NCBI GenBank assembly: GCA_037501455.1
Contig: CM074857.1
Coordinates: 111,137,501 to 111,201,500, forward strand
DNA length: 64,000 bases
Direction of reading: 5' to 3'
DNA from: Lantana camara
Lineage: Eukaryota > Streptophyta > Magnoliopsida > Lamiales > Verbenaceae
Under the pieces are notes generated by a model. That model searched no databases and had not been told where the DNA came from. It worked only from the letters and a program-made list of their open reading frames with translations. A program made the position numbers and the translations under genes. Below are positions 10,341-20,578 of this stretch, piece by piece; position 1 is the stretch's first letter, and each line of letters begins with the position of its first letter.

Positions 10341-11171
10341 AATGGTGGCGAACAAGCAGGGGAGGTTTTGAACCTCTCCAAAAACACCCCCACACCCCAC
10401 AAAATGACACAAATCAACATATGACATCATATAATACACGTAGAACACATTAAAGCACAAAGTGGACTCCGAAACGAGCCCCGAACACCCCAAAACCTGA
10501 AACCCATACTATTCACCGTCTCCCCAAATAAGCCCCATAAACACGAAACTGCCAAACAAAATGAACATAGAAACAAAGCACGTAATGAGAGGAATATAAT
10601 AGTTTTCTCGGACCGTTGATCGGACGAACGGAGACGGGGTTCTTGAGCTCGAAGGCTTGAACTTGGGGTTTTCTTCCCTTTTTTCTTTTCCTCCCTTCTT
10701 TTCTTGCTTGTGTCGATCAAAATGGAACAAAGAGAAAAGGGCTTGGCCCTTTTTAGGGCTAGTCAAATGGGTCGGTTGAGAAACGGGTTGGGTTAAATGG
10801 TATTCGATCCATTCGGATAGGATTTTAAAATGGTAAGGGTATCAAACGGGGCTCAGAAAAGTACAGGGTTAATTGCATCGAATTCGAATCATCGAAACGA
10901 ATCCAATGGTGAGGTTAGAATTTAAATTCGAACTCTTGAGCTCATGATAGACGAAAAGGCTCCAAAAGACCCTAATTACAATTAGGTCCTTAAACTTCAA
11001 ATATCGGGCAATTGAGCCCAAACACGTTTAATAAAATTCTAATGTTCACGTAACTTAAAATAAATTACACATTGACACTTAGAGCATACGAAATCATATA
11101 AATCACAAAAATACGAAATTAAAATCTTTCATAATGCCTTACCTAGATTGCCGAAGAAACGGGGCGTCACA
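10046..11171 (-). repeat. Element A 3' LTR (truncated)
   Basis: Homologous to 15650-16717. It begins in the GC-rich palindromic repeats (gcgtcgtggccgc...), runs through the 'gttgatcgga' and 'ttcttgagctcgaaggcttgaacttgg' landmarks, and ends in acggggcgtcaca next to the polypurine tract. About 1.9 kb of the LTR is missing at the left, replaced by family B sequence. Confidence 0.75.
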
Positions 11172-11190
11172 ATCTCCCCCTCCCTTAAGA
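11172..11190 (-). other. Polypurine tract of element A
   Basis: atctccccctcccttaaga in the plus strand (minus-strand tcttaagggagggggagat) directly beside the LTR end; the same tract is seen at 31358 and, in plus orientation, at 48746-48764. Confidence 0.75.
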
Positions 11191-13715
11191 GAACCTGGTC
11201 CCCAGGTTCTACCGCTCGAGTTTCAAGCATAAGCAACCTTCCGTATTCATCCCATGTTTGAGGTTCATGACATCCCGACATGGATTAGCCCGGTAAAGGT
11301 CTTCAAACACACAAGGGGGTTCAATCATTTACTTCAATTTGCAAAGTTATGGCTCGAATCTCCAAATCATCAGGCCATTTGAATTGCTCGATCGACTTGC
11401 ACGATAAAAAGGGTCTTAAGTAGATTCAGCTCTCACCATTTGAGTTCATTTTAGTTAACTCTCGAGCTCGGCGTCTTCTCGAATGGCGTAGTTAATGAAC
11501 TTACGCCGCTCACACAACCAAGCTCAACCGAATTTCTTTCTTGCCAACGATCTAAGGTTCTAAGTGTCTAGAATCCGAACCTTTTCTCACACCACCAAAT
11601 CCCTCGTAGAGGCTTGTTGAATTCGTTGCAAAGCACGACCCTTAACTTACCACGTGATATTGTCACTCGCACACTCAAAGCTACCCCGTAGGGCAACTAG
11701 CAAACAACAACAACAAGAAAAACACAACAAAACTAAAAGATGCATGATGCACATGATATGTATGCTTAATGTACCATTCACCGATGTTGGAATGTTGTTT
11801 CACTAGGATGATCCAACCAATACCGAGGCCATTGTTGGAGTTTCTTTTGTTCTTGAGGTTAAGCCTTGGTATTCTCGGTGTGTCTCGGTGCCTCGATATC
11901 TCTTCAATCTTCATCTCACCGTTGATTCCCATCTTCTATAATTTTCCGATTCAACTCCCACTCTTAAGTGTTCGCTTGGCCTTGTTACCACTCCTCTCAA
12001 CAATTAGATTCCCAAGTTATCTCTTCCTAGATTCCATAGAAAGCTCGTCCGAAATCTCCTACTTATTTCCATCGATCCTCTTCCTTTCAAGGTACGTTGA
12101 ATAATGAATCAATCTCCATACCTCGGATCCATGATTGATCTCAATTGCTCCCGAATCCCGAACCGGACTCTTGCCCTATCATCGATTGTGTTAGTTTGGA
12201 TTATATCTTTAACGAACTCTCCGGTTTCTCCTCTTATGATTGACCTTCGTAGATTGTTCCTCATCTTCAATTCCCAACCTCGATCTCCAAAGTAGATCCT
12301 TAAATCTGAACTCCGGTTTGCTACCATGAACTTTAGTTGTAAGTCTCTCCTTCCCATCACGAGGAGAAGCCATCTCGCGTGATCCTTGCCCCCGGTAAAA
12401 CCACCAACAATTTTCGGGGCTTTGGTGAAATTCCTCGGGGTTTATACCAAATAAATATTTCTCTCTTCTTACTCATATTCAATTCTCATTAGAATACTCC
12501 GGCACCATTGATCTCCACTTCCGGCTTCACCTTCTTTGCTTGAAACTGATAAAGGTCTCGATGGAAGTCCTCTAATGATCCATCACCGTCTTCATTTTTT
12601 CTTGAGCCCGGACTTATGATTAATCACATATTATAACCGGTTACAGGAATCTTCTCAGAGCCTTCTCTTTACGATTGATCTTTGTAGATTAAACTCCTCA
12701 TCTTCGATCTCTAATCTCGACCTCAAGAATAGATCTTAGCTTTGACTCCTGTTTTCCATCTTCTCAAAATTCTGTTGGGTACAATAGGTGGCCTGAAAGA
12801 GGCATCACTTCCTATCAAGTAAACACTAAATATGTATGTCGGGTTAAGTGTGCAAATGAAATGCATCACATAATCACCACTCGAACACATTGGAAGGTTT
12901 CAATTAGTAATTAAGGCATGAAGGATAAATAATTGCAAAATCTAAATGTGTTATGGATGCACGTGTCATGGATGCAAATACATCTCCTTTCAGATTCATG
13001 TTAGTTTCCGGATCAAAGCCTTTTAATCCCTCTTTCGTTGTTTATTAATCCTCGGTTGCCTCGTTGACTCGCAAGTGTAGCACTTCTTAGATCCATCCCA
13101 TCACGCTTCATAGACATGGTTAACGAGAAGGTCAACCGTAGTTCGGTCGATATATTGGCATCCTGAGGATCTCAACTACAACAAAAAAATATATATGTAT
13201 ATGCATGCCGGTTAGTTCGTGCAAACGTCACGTAGTTAAAGCAAGCAAGAGCAACCAAGAATTCAATGCATCAAAAAATATAAAATCAACAAAATATAAG
13301 AATTTAATTGCATATCATAGCAAATCGGGATGTAAATGCATACACAAAACGTGTATTTCCAGTTTTGGAAGAGAGAAAGGCGAATTCCACTAGAGAAACT
13401 GAAATTTCACTCTTGAATATGAATTCAACCAGAAAAACAGGGGCTTTCGAAGAAAGGTGATAGCTTTGCTCCCCTAAAGAAAAAAGAGAGACTTTTTTCA
13501 TAATCCAGACGGAATGTTGGTTGTTGACCAACGGAAAGCATGGGATGGACCCTTTCGAACCATGGGATATGCACTTGAAATCGATGCCCGAGTCATGATA
13601 TATATCATGAGCGATATGGAAATAGATCAAGTAATCTGTTCCTAACCACATTGTCCTATGCTGTTCGACCTAGACAGACACAACATGACACTGAACCCCA
13701 GGTTTGCAACCTGGG
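11191..13715 (-). other. Element A internal region, non-coding
   Basis: No ORF with a recognisable domain. It includes the conserved family A block 'gaacctggtccccaggttctaccgctcgag' split around 11191-11222 and an imperfect internal duplication (about 12195-12310 against 12650-12755, each with 'gattga.ctt.gtagatt' and 'cctcatcttc'). The gag present at the equivalent place in element D is deleted near 13130. ORFs up to 111 codons are compositional. Confidence 0.6.
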
Positions 13716-13727
13716 GCTCTGATACCA
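13716..13727 (-). other. tRNA-iMet primer-binding site of element A
   Basis: gctctgatacca, reverse complement of TGGTATCAGAGC, 8 bp from the LTR end (ctttagga spacer). The same 8-bp spacing occurs in elements C and D. Confidence 0.85.
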
Positions 13728-13735
13728 CTTTAGGA

Positions 13736-16717
13736 TGTAGCACCCTGCACGGTAGGTCACCACATCCATCGTACCTAGGCCCAATCCATATACGAAGTGG
13801 GAAACCCATACATAAACCAAGCAGAGGTGAACGGGAGACAGACAAACTCACACCTAAGCTAGACGGGGCGTATTCCCTGAACTCAGAAGCAATTAACAAA
13901 GACAAGTGCACATGCGGAAGCGAATCATACATTTAAACATAAAAGCACAAGCAGCAGGTGACGAGTTCAACTAGCATAGATACCTAATCCCGAAATTCAA
14001 TATAAATTATAAATATAAACGGGTCCAATTTATCCTTAGAAGCCTGTCCCGAATATCAATTCATAACATAAACAATACATACATTTACAATCATTCTTAT
14101 ACAAAAATTCCAAATCGAATGAAATGTGACAGACTCGATCTCAAACAAAAACTCGACAGACTCCAAAGACTCGGCTCACACCCCCTGGCTAGAACTCCGA
14201 AGTCACACCTGCAAACTAAAAACATTGTGGAAGGAGAGGGTCAGTCACACTGACTGAGTGAGGGGCTACCCAGTACCCACACACACTACATATATATAAG
14301 GTGAGCATAGCATATTCAAATCATAATATTCATAAACCCGGGGATAGTTTTTGTAAAGCAAATCATTTGCCCGTGATACATACATATAGGGGTTTTTTAG
14401 CAAAACAAGTCAAAACGTTGCTTAACTTATGTAATCATAACTTACATTTCATATCAAAATATATCATTCTTAACTTATCTTATCATTCCGAAACATAACC
14501 ATATTTTGTCTTATTAATAAGTCTATCCCCGTTTCACGAACCTTAACATAACATACATACGTATAACTCGGTGGGTACGAGTATCATTATCCATCCAACA
14601 CACCTCGTAATATATCATATCGTAACTCGGTGGGTATGAGTATCATTATCCATCCAACATACCTCCTTCACTCCAGTGATGGAAGGGTGTATATGTTCTT
14701 ACCTTCCTTTACATTATACATTCCTTGAGGGGTCACTGACCCATACGAGTCCTCCCCAGTTTTCATACCGAAGGCACCAAGAGCATCACGCATTCCCGAC
14801 CTCCCTGGGTCGCACGTAATACCTTGGATGGAAACTACGCCCAGTCTTATCCTGACGGCCCGCTGCCGTACCGAGCTTCCCAACCCGTAGTCTCCGGGCC
14901 CCAACATTAACATTACATTCATAACGTATCATACTTATCCCTTTACAAATCATATCGTATCATTACGTATATAACATACTTTACCTTGCAACAACTATGG
15001 TTTACATACCTCTTCGTGTCAATTTTATAACATATCCTTAGCTCGTAACTCTCGGCTCATAAGAGGCACACGGTTTGAAGCATAGGTTAATGTTGCAAAA
15101 CATAACATATCATATCAAACCATAACAAGCATACATAGGCTTGTACATAGCGTATCATACTTGAAAATGTATAACAAAGTCATAAAAGTACATATCTCGC
15201 ACGTATTTACTTATACTTGGGCTATAGATCACATGTATAGAAAATGAGCACATTGCATTAGGGTTTAACTATATCCTAACCTCACCTTACACCGACGAAC
15301 TGAGAACGAGACAATTGATCCACCCCGAAATCAACTCGGCTAACGAAACACCACTCTGGGTGCACCTAAACAAACTAAACATTCGAATGCAAAACTCAGA
15401 CTCAATAATGAACCATGCATATAGATGCACGGCAACGCATGAACATATATAGAATGTAATTCATATGGTGCATGATCCCAACTTATGCAAATTACACGTA
15501 ATTGAAACATATGTATTCACTTCATAGTAATTAAGACCATACGTAACGTAAACAATTCATAAAACACATTGGGAACATGCTAGGGGCGGGAAAGAACAAG
15601 CAAAAGTGAAAGAAACAAGATAAAACATAAAATTTCGTTCTGCACAAGCGTCGTGACCGCGTCCACGGCACAACAACAGAGGTGAATCTGGAAGGCCATC
15701 GCAGCCGCGACCAAAAATGTCACGCCCACGACGCAACAACAGAAGCAAAAACGAAGGGCTATCTGACCAAAACTGTCACGCTCGCGACACCACAACATAA
15801 GCACTAATGACAGGGCATCGCGGCCGCAATGAAAAACATCGTACCCGCGAAACAACTCTAGAGAGCTTACTGCCAAGGCATCGCGGCCGCGATGAAAAAC
15901 GTCGCGCCCGTACCCAGCTTCAGGGATTACAGAAATGGCGATGAACAAGCAGGGGAGGTTCAAAACCACCCCGCACTCCACAAAACGACACAAAATCAAC
16001 ATATAACATCATATAATACACATAGAACACATTAAAGCACAAAATGAACTTCGAAACGAGCCCGAACACCCCAAAACCTGAAATCCATACTATTCACCGT
16101 CTCCCCTAATAAGACACATAAACACGAGGCCACCAAACAAAATACACATAGAAATGAAGCACGTAACGAGAGGAATACAATAGTTATCTCGGATCGTTGA
16201 TCGGATGAATGGAGATAGGGTTCTTGAGCTCGAAGGCTTGAACTTGGGGTTTTCTTCCTCTTTTTCTCTTCATCCCTTTTCTTCTTACTTGTGTCGATCA
16301 AAATGGGGCAAAGAGGAAAGGGCTTGGCCCCTTTTGGGTCAAACGGTATCTGATCCATTCAGGTCGGATTTTAAAATGGTAGGGGTATCAAACGGGCTCA
16401 GAAAAGTATAGGGTTAATTTCATCTGATCCGAATCATCGAAACAAATCTAATGGTGAGGTTAGAATTTGAATTCGAACTCTCGGGGCTCAAGATAGCAAA
16501 AAAGGCTCCAAAATACCCTAATTACAATTAGATCCCTAAACTTGAAATATTGGGCAATTGAGCCCAAACACGTTTAATAAAATTCTAATGACCACGTAAC
16601 TTAAAATAAATTACACATTGACACTTAGAACATGTGAAATCACATAAATCATGAAAATACGGAATTAAACTCTCTCGTGACGCCTTACCTGGATTGTCGA
16701 AAAAACGGGCCATCACA
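13736..16717 (-). repeat. Element A 5' LTR (2982 bp)
   Basis: Plus-strand ends are tgtagcaccctgcacgg and cgggccatcaca, so TG..CA. It contains a tandem pair of 'aactcggtgggtacgagtatcattatccatcc' type units (14565-14660), the 'ggtgcaccc' core, and a CpG-rich palindromic array at 15640-15925. ORFs of up to 140 codons here have no domain. Confidence 0.8.
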
Positions 16718-16860
16718 TATTATGTTATGTTATGTTATTTGGGACAGGTTTCTAGGGTTAGTTGAACCCGTTGTTATATTATGTTATTTAGGAAAGTTTT
16801 CTAGGGCCAGTTGAACACGTTGTTATGTTATGTTATTCGGGATAGGTTTCTAGGATGAGT
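16718..16860 (+). repeat. 49-bp tandem repeat, about 3 units (element C 5' LTR)
   Basis: The 'gggacaggtttctagggccagttgaacccgttgttat' type unit recurs at 16741, 16790 and 16839 (period 49). The 3' LTR carries about six units at 28530-28790. Confidence 0.8.
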
Positions 16861-17365
16861 TGAACCCGCGTAGTTGATGTTGATTTATTTTATATGGATT
16901 ATATTATTATGCTTGATGCTTGAAGTTTTTGAAAGTTTATATTTCGCATCGCTTTCACATTCGGGTTTTGCCAAGGCAGTAGATCAAGACATCAAGAAAA
17001 GGGTTTCTTGGATTGAGATCAAATGGATATGAAATGCACTTAGCTTTAAGACCAGATTATTAGGGTTCTGATTATTCCCTTACCCTAGATCTTGGTTGAG
17101 AGATAGTAAGTAGGAGGATTGTATCTCACATGAATCAATGACTTAAAGGTTCTATCGAATCTTAACATTCCAATTCAGCTAGGGGTTAAACACCTGTTAC
17201 TGGACTATGGTCGTTTAATCTGTGGACTGATTAATTAATTAGTGAATTAATTAATTAGGGTCACTGCTAATTGAATTGAGAACCTAGAGGGTCACACACA
17301 ACAACTTGGTTACATGAGTTGAGGCTTTAAAATGATTAAATGAGTTAATCGGGCCAAGAGGGTTC

Positions 17366-17436
17366 CACACGTGTGAAACCACACGTATGGGTCACGTGAG
17401 TGACACGTGTCATTGTGACACGTGTCTCACACGTGA
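17366..17436 (+). promoter_or_regulatory. ACGTG (G-box/ABRE-like) cluster in family B LTR
   Basis: Six ACGT-core motifs within about 70 bp, including a CACGTG and several ACACGTGT palindromes, about 340 bp upstream of the TATA box. Equivalent clusters occur in B3 (29659-29728) and B7 (57870-57940). Confidence 0.55.
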
Positions 17437-17773
17437 ATATATATATTATATATATATATATATTAAATAATTAAAAGTGTTAATTATTTAATAGACTTTG
17501 GTTTAATTTTGAATTAAAAAGAAAGTCTTATTTTGGAGAAAAATAATCTAGTTAATTAATTACGAATTAATTAATTAGATAAAATAAGTTATTTATTTTA
17601 AGTAAATAAAGTATAAAATTATCCAAAAATAGTTTGGATATTTTAGCTCTCTTGAAAGTTGATTTGAATTTGAATTCAAAGTCAAAGTCAAAATTACTTG
17701 ATGATCAAGTAATAGGAGAGAGGGACCAAAATCCTTAGTCCATAAGGACTAGGAATTTCGGCCACTCCTCTCA

Positions 17774-17800
17774 TATATATAGGGGAGCTCGAGCTCCCCT
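17774..17800 (+). promoter_or_regulatory. TATA box followed by a 20-bp perfect palindrome in family B LTR
   Basis: TATATATA at 17774-17781 runs into AGGGGAGCTC/GAGCTCCCCT (17781-17800), a perfect inverted repeat where the transcribed leader would begin. B7 has the same palindrome at 57516-57535 beside TATATATA. Confidence 0.55.
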
Positions 17801-18534
17801 TGGAGGTAATCGAGAATTCTTTTGGTTCATGTGTTGAACACCATCCTTTCTCCAAGATAAACGAAACCCTAGGTTAAGCCTAAACACTAACTAGATAACT
17901 AGCATCCTTACTAGTTAGATTGTAGCCAAGTTGGTGGACTATCTCTAGAGAGCTTCAAGTTAGAAGTTTTGAAGATTCGAGCTTTACCAAAAAGAGGGAA
18001 TCAAGTAAAACGATCAGAAGGGATGATGAAACGATTCTGAACCCACTAGAAAACGAGTGAAAAAATCGAACCAAAGAAGATGGCGAAAACCGTTCGTCCA
18101 TATCCTGAAGGATGAATTTTTTCACGAGGGTTTTATGGCTGGCAGATTTCTACTTTCGCAAAACTGGTTTTCGAAGGGAGTTTCAATCATGCCATTCTCG
18201 TTTCATGTTTCTTTCTTTATGTTATATCAATAAGAACTTCCCTAACATGATTTGAATCCAGGTTGGTGAGGATTGTTATCCCTACAATGGATTCTGAAGT
18301 AGAAAGAGATTTCGAGGAACGGGTTGCCATTACCGCATGAAGCGCGTTTGAGGGCGGCTCAAAACGTGTCAAGAAAGCTACTACCCAAGTGAGTTTCTTG
18401 ATCTCTACGAATTTGGATACACGATTGCGAGTCCAAGATCCTTTTGTTGGAAAAATTTTTAAATTTCCGCTGCTTTCTGATTCCTGTTTTCCAACAGATA
18501 TGGTGCTCTCGGTTTGGGGTGCTACATCTTTAAG

Positions 18535-18546
18535 TGGTATAAGAGC
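18535..18546 (+). other. Primer-binding site of element C (one mismatch)
   Basis: TGGTATAAGAGC against TGGTATCAGAGC, 8 bp (tctttaag) after the LTR end at 18526, so a tRNA-iMet primer. Confidence 0.8.
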
Positions 18547-19836
18547 TACCAGGTTCAGAACCGATGCTCTTGAGTCGTGTTGTGTCAGTCTAGCTCATAC
18601 GACAGAGGAATATTTGTGTATTGCATTTGTTTGACATGAAGTTTTGACTCCTGAGAATGAATTGTTTTGAGCTTCTGTGATTGGTGCGTATGTTATGATT
18701 GTGATTATGTAACATTTTAATTAATGTGCTTTATAATTACATTTACTTGTTGCATTTTTGTGACCTATGTGTTACATTTCTTTTGTATCTTTAACCCGTA
18801 TGCATCAAGTTTAGTGTTTGAGTTTCAGGGTGCCCTATAAGACAACATTGAGATTTTTCTCCATCTACTCTACCGATTGACACTACAACCAAGACACAAC
18901 CTAATTCGAAGATAAAAAGGGGTTTTCCAAGATTAATGGGTATGAAAGGATTCAGAGTTGAAGAAATAAGATTGCTATCTTAACTTATTATCTTAAAGTC
19001 AATGAAAGATGGAGTTGGATGAATTTTCACCTTGATGATTTGTTTATTCGAAAGTGGTCACCTTGTTGATGAAAATGAGTTAATAGAGAAGAATCCGATC
19101 AAGCTCAAGGGGTGTGGATAAGTGTCATTGTTGGTGCATCAATAACCAAAAAAACTACAAACCATCGGGGAGTGTTGAAGACTTTGGGGTCATTCCAAGT
19201 CAGCAAATGACAAGACAAGATTTGTTGGTAGTTCTCTGGTCTTTTCTTCATGGTGAGTTGAAAGACTTTGCTAAAGTGGAGATAGTTCTCTTAGTTGCCG
19301 AAGGACTTCATTCAAGTTTCAGAAGTGTGTACCATGACTTACTTCGAGATGTACTTAAGATCGTCCAATATAGTTTTGAGATAGATTCCTGATCTCCAAC
19401 CAAATTATGGGCAATTCCTTGAAGTTGAACGGGCTATGGTTCAACACATGTTTCAGAATTCTTGAAGGAAACTGAGGATGACTCTCTTTGAGCGAGGATT
19501 TTTGTCTAGTATGGGGTTGGATGATAGGTATGCTTGCTGAGTTACACCTTCACGCCGAAAGACTTAAGACAAGAAGCCCATATGGCAAAGTTACATCACC
19601 ATCAACTTGACCAACTCCTACCACGTCATCTCAACTTCATTGTCAAGATTTTTAACACTACAATGAACGATACACTACACATTTGTGGCACGAGCATACG
19701 TGCATCGTTTATTTGATTAATTCTTATTATTACGTGATATAATTTCCAAACTGTGATACGTGTTGATCGTTGTAATTTCTAATTATGCTACTTTGATGTG
19801 CGTATGTTTGGGTGCTTTAATAGTTGTACTTATATG
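18547..19836 (+). other. Element C internal region, left part, no recognisable gene
   Basis: The longest ORF is 92 codons (19114-19392) and has no domain I recognise. No Cys-His knuckle, protease, RT or integrase motif is visible in any frame. It may hold decayed gag sequence. Confidence 0.5.
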
Positions 19837-20250
19837 CTAGAGAGATGTTAGAGCCTCTCTATTTATGTGTGAGAGAGATGTTAATTCTCTTTGTTTACGT
19901 GCTAGGGTGATATTAATTCTCTCATCTCTCTACTTGTGTATTAGAGAGATGCAGGATTCTCTCTACTTATGTGATAGAAAGATGCTGGATTCTTTCTAAT
20001 TCTATGTGCGAGACATGTTGGATTTTCTCGTACTTAGGTATTCGGGAGATTGGATTCTCTCGAATTTAAGGGTTTGAGAAATGCAGGATGTTCTCAAACT
20101 AGGATGTTTAAGAGATGTTGGAATCTATCAAACTTAAGGTTGAGAGACGGGGTTCTCTCAATTAAGTGTTTGAGAGAAGGGGTTCTCTCTTTTGTGTGTG
20201 CCGAGGGATGGGGTTCTCTCACTTACGTGCTGACAGATGGGATTCTCTCT
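19837..20250 (+). repeat. Tandem array of about 13 short hairpins with co-varying stems
   Basis: Units begin at about 19837, 19871, 19909, 19951, 19973, 20008, 20042, 20074, 20108, 20140, 20170, 20201 and 20232 (mostly 30-40 bp apart). Each has an arm like GAGAGA, a loop of the TG(C/T)(A/T)GGAT or GGGG type, and a complementary arm like TCTCTC; 'acttatgtg'-like spacers separate them. Stems differ but remain paired: TAGAAAGA/TCTTTCTA (about 19975), TTTGAGAA/TTCTCAAA (about 20073), TTGAGAGA/TCTCTCAA (about 20139), TTCGGGAGA/TCTCTCGAA (about 20041, with one G-T pair). The array lies about 310 bp upstream of the polypurine tract. Confidence 0.7.
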
Positions 20251-20561
20251 TGTTTGTTGTGGTAGCGTTACACGTTGATCTGACTACTGTTTGCAAGTGG
20301 CGAGTATGCGACGATATCGAGGTTCGGGTGTAGTTGCAGCTCACCGTATCATGGAAGTGGTCGAATGAGCTTGAAGCAATCGATGGTCAAGTACTTGGAC
20401 AGACCTCAAGGACAACGAGGCATCCTGAAGAAGGTTTGATACAGACAATGAGAGTAAGCTTCACAACCAAGGCTATGATTCTACATGGTTCCAGGAGGTG
20501 AATTGAGCCATTACGACTCGAAGCTCTTCTAATTCAGCAGTGGAACCTGGGGACCAGGTTC
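20251..20561 (+). other. Element C internal region, right part
   Basis: Non-coding. It ends in the family-typical 'gtggaacctggggaccaggttc' block just before the polypurine tract. Confidence 0.6.
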
Positions 20562-20578
20562 TTTTAAGGAGGGCAGGT
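20562..20578 (+). other. Polypurine tract of element C
   Basis: ttttaaggagggcaggt immediately before the LTR start (tatgatgccccacatc; the TG is mutated to TA). Confidence 0.65.

Larger units (their letters stand above)
10046..16717 (-). mobile_element. Element A: family A non-autonomous Ty3/gypsy-type LTR retrotransposon, no gag or pol
   Basis: Minus-strand element: 5' LTR 13736-16717, primer site 13716-13727, internal region 11172-13735 (2.56 kb), polypurine tract from 11172, and a 3' LTR truncated at 10046. The internal region has no coding capacity. Compared with element D it lacks the gag segment: D 35040-35165 continues into A at 13010-13130, then A jumps to the sequence on D's other side of gag (35935-35995). 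Its right LTR end (16711-16717) lies directly inside sequence of element C's 5' LTR. It behaves as a LARD-type derivative, moved, if at all, by proteins of another element. Confidence 0.75.
16974..18496 (+). mobile_element. Family B solo LTR B2 (5'-truncated)
   Basis: From ccaaggcagtagatcaagac to the LTR end ...gctgctttctgattcctgttttccaaca. It is the same sequence, inverted, as B3 at 28919-30130. The first roughly 750 bp (TGTTAGGAATAGTG... part) is missing and the join to element C's LTR at 16973/16974 shows no target duplication, so a deletion took both. It contains a G-box-like cluster, a TATA box and a 20-bp palindrome. It has no ORF with a domain. Confidence 0.75.
16718..18526 (+). repeat. 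Element C 5' LTR (left-truncated, with family B insertion)
   Basis: LTR sequence at 16718-16973 and 18497-18526, interrupted by family B copy B2. The end atggtgctctcggtttggggtgctaca matches the 3' LTR end at 30987-31013 nearly exactly. Confidence 0.75.

Noticed and set aside
10068..10424. 118-codon Arg/His/Thr-rich ORF as a gene
   Set aside because: It runs through the CpG-rich minisatellite, and competing ORFs lie on the other strand; the composition is due to the repeat.
11769..12360. ORFs of 83-111 codons in element A's internal region as gag remnants
   Set aside because: No match to the gag motifs seen in element D, and the gag position in A is shown to be deleted.
19837..20250. CRISPR-like array
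   Set aside because: Units have no identical repeats with unique spacers, and the context is a plant retrotransposon.
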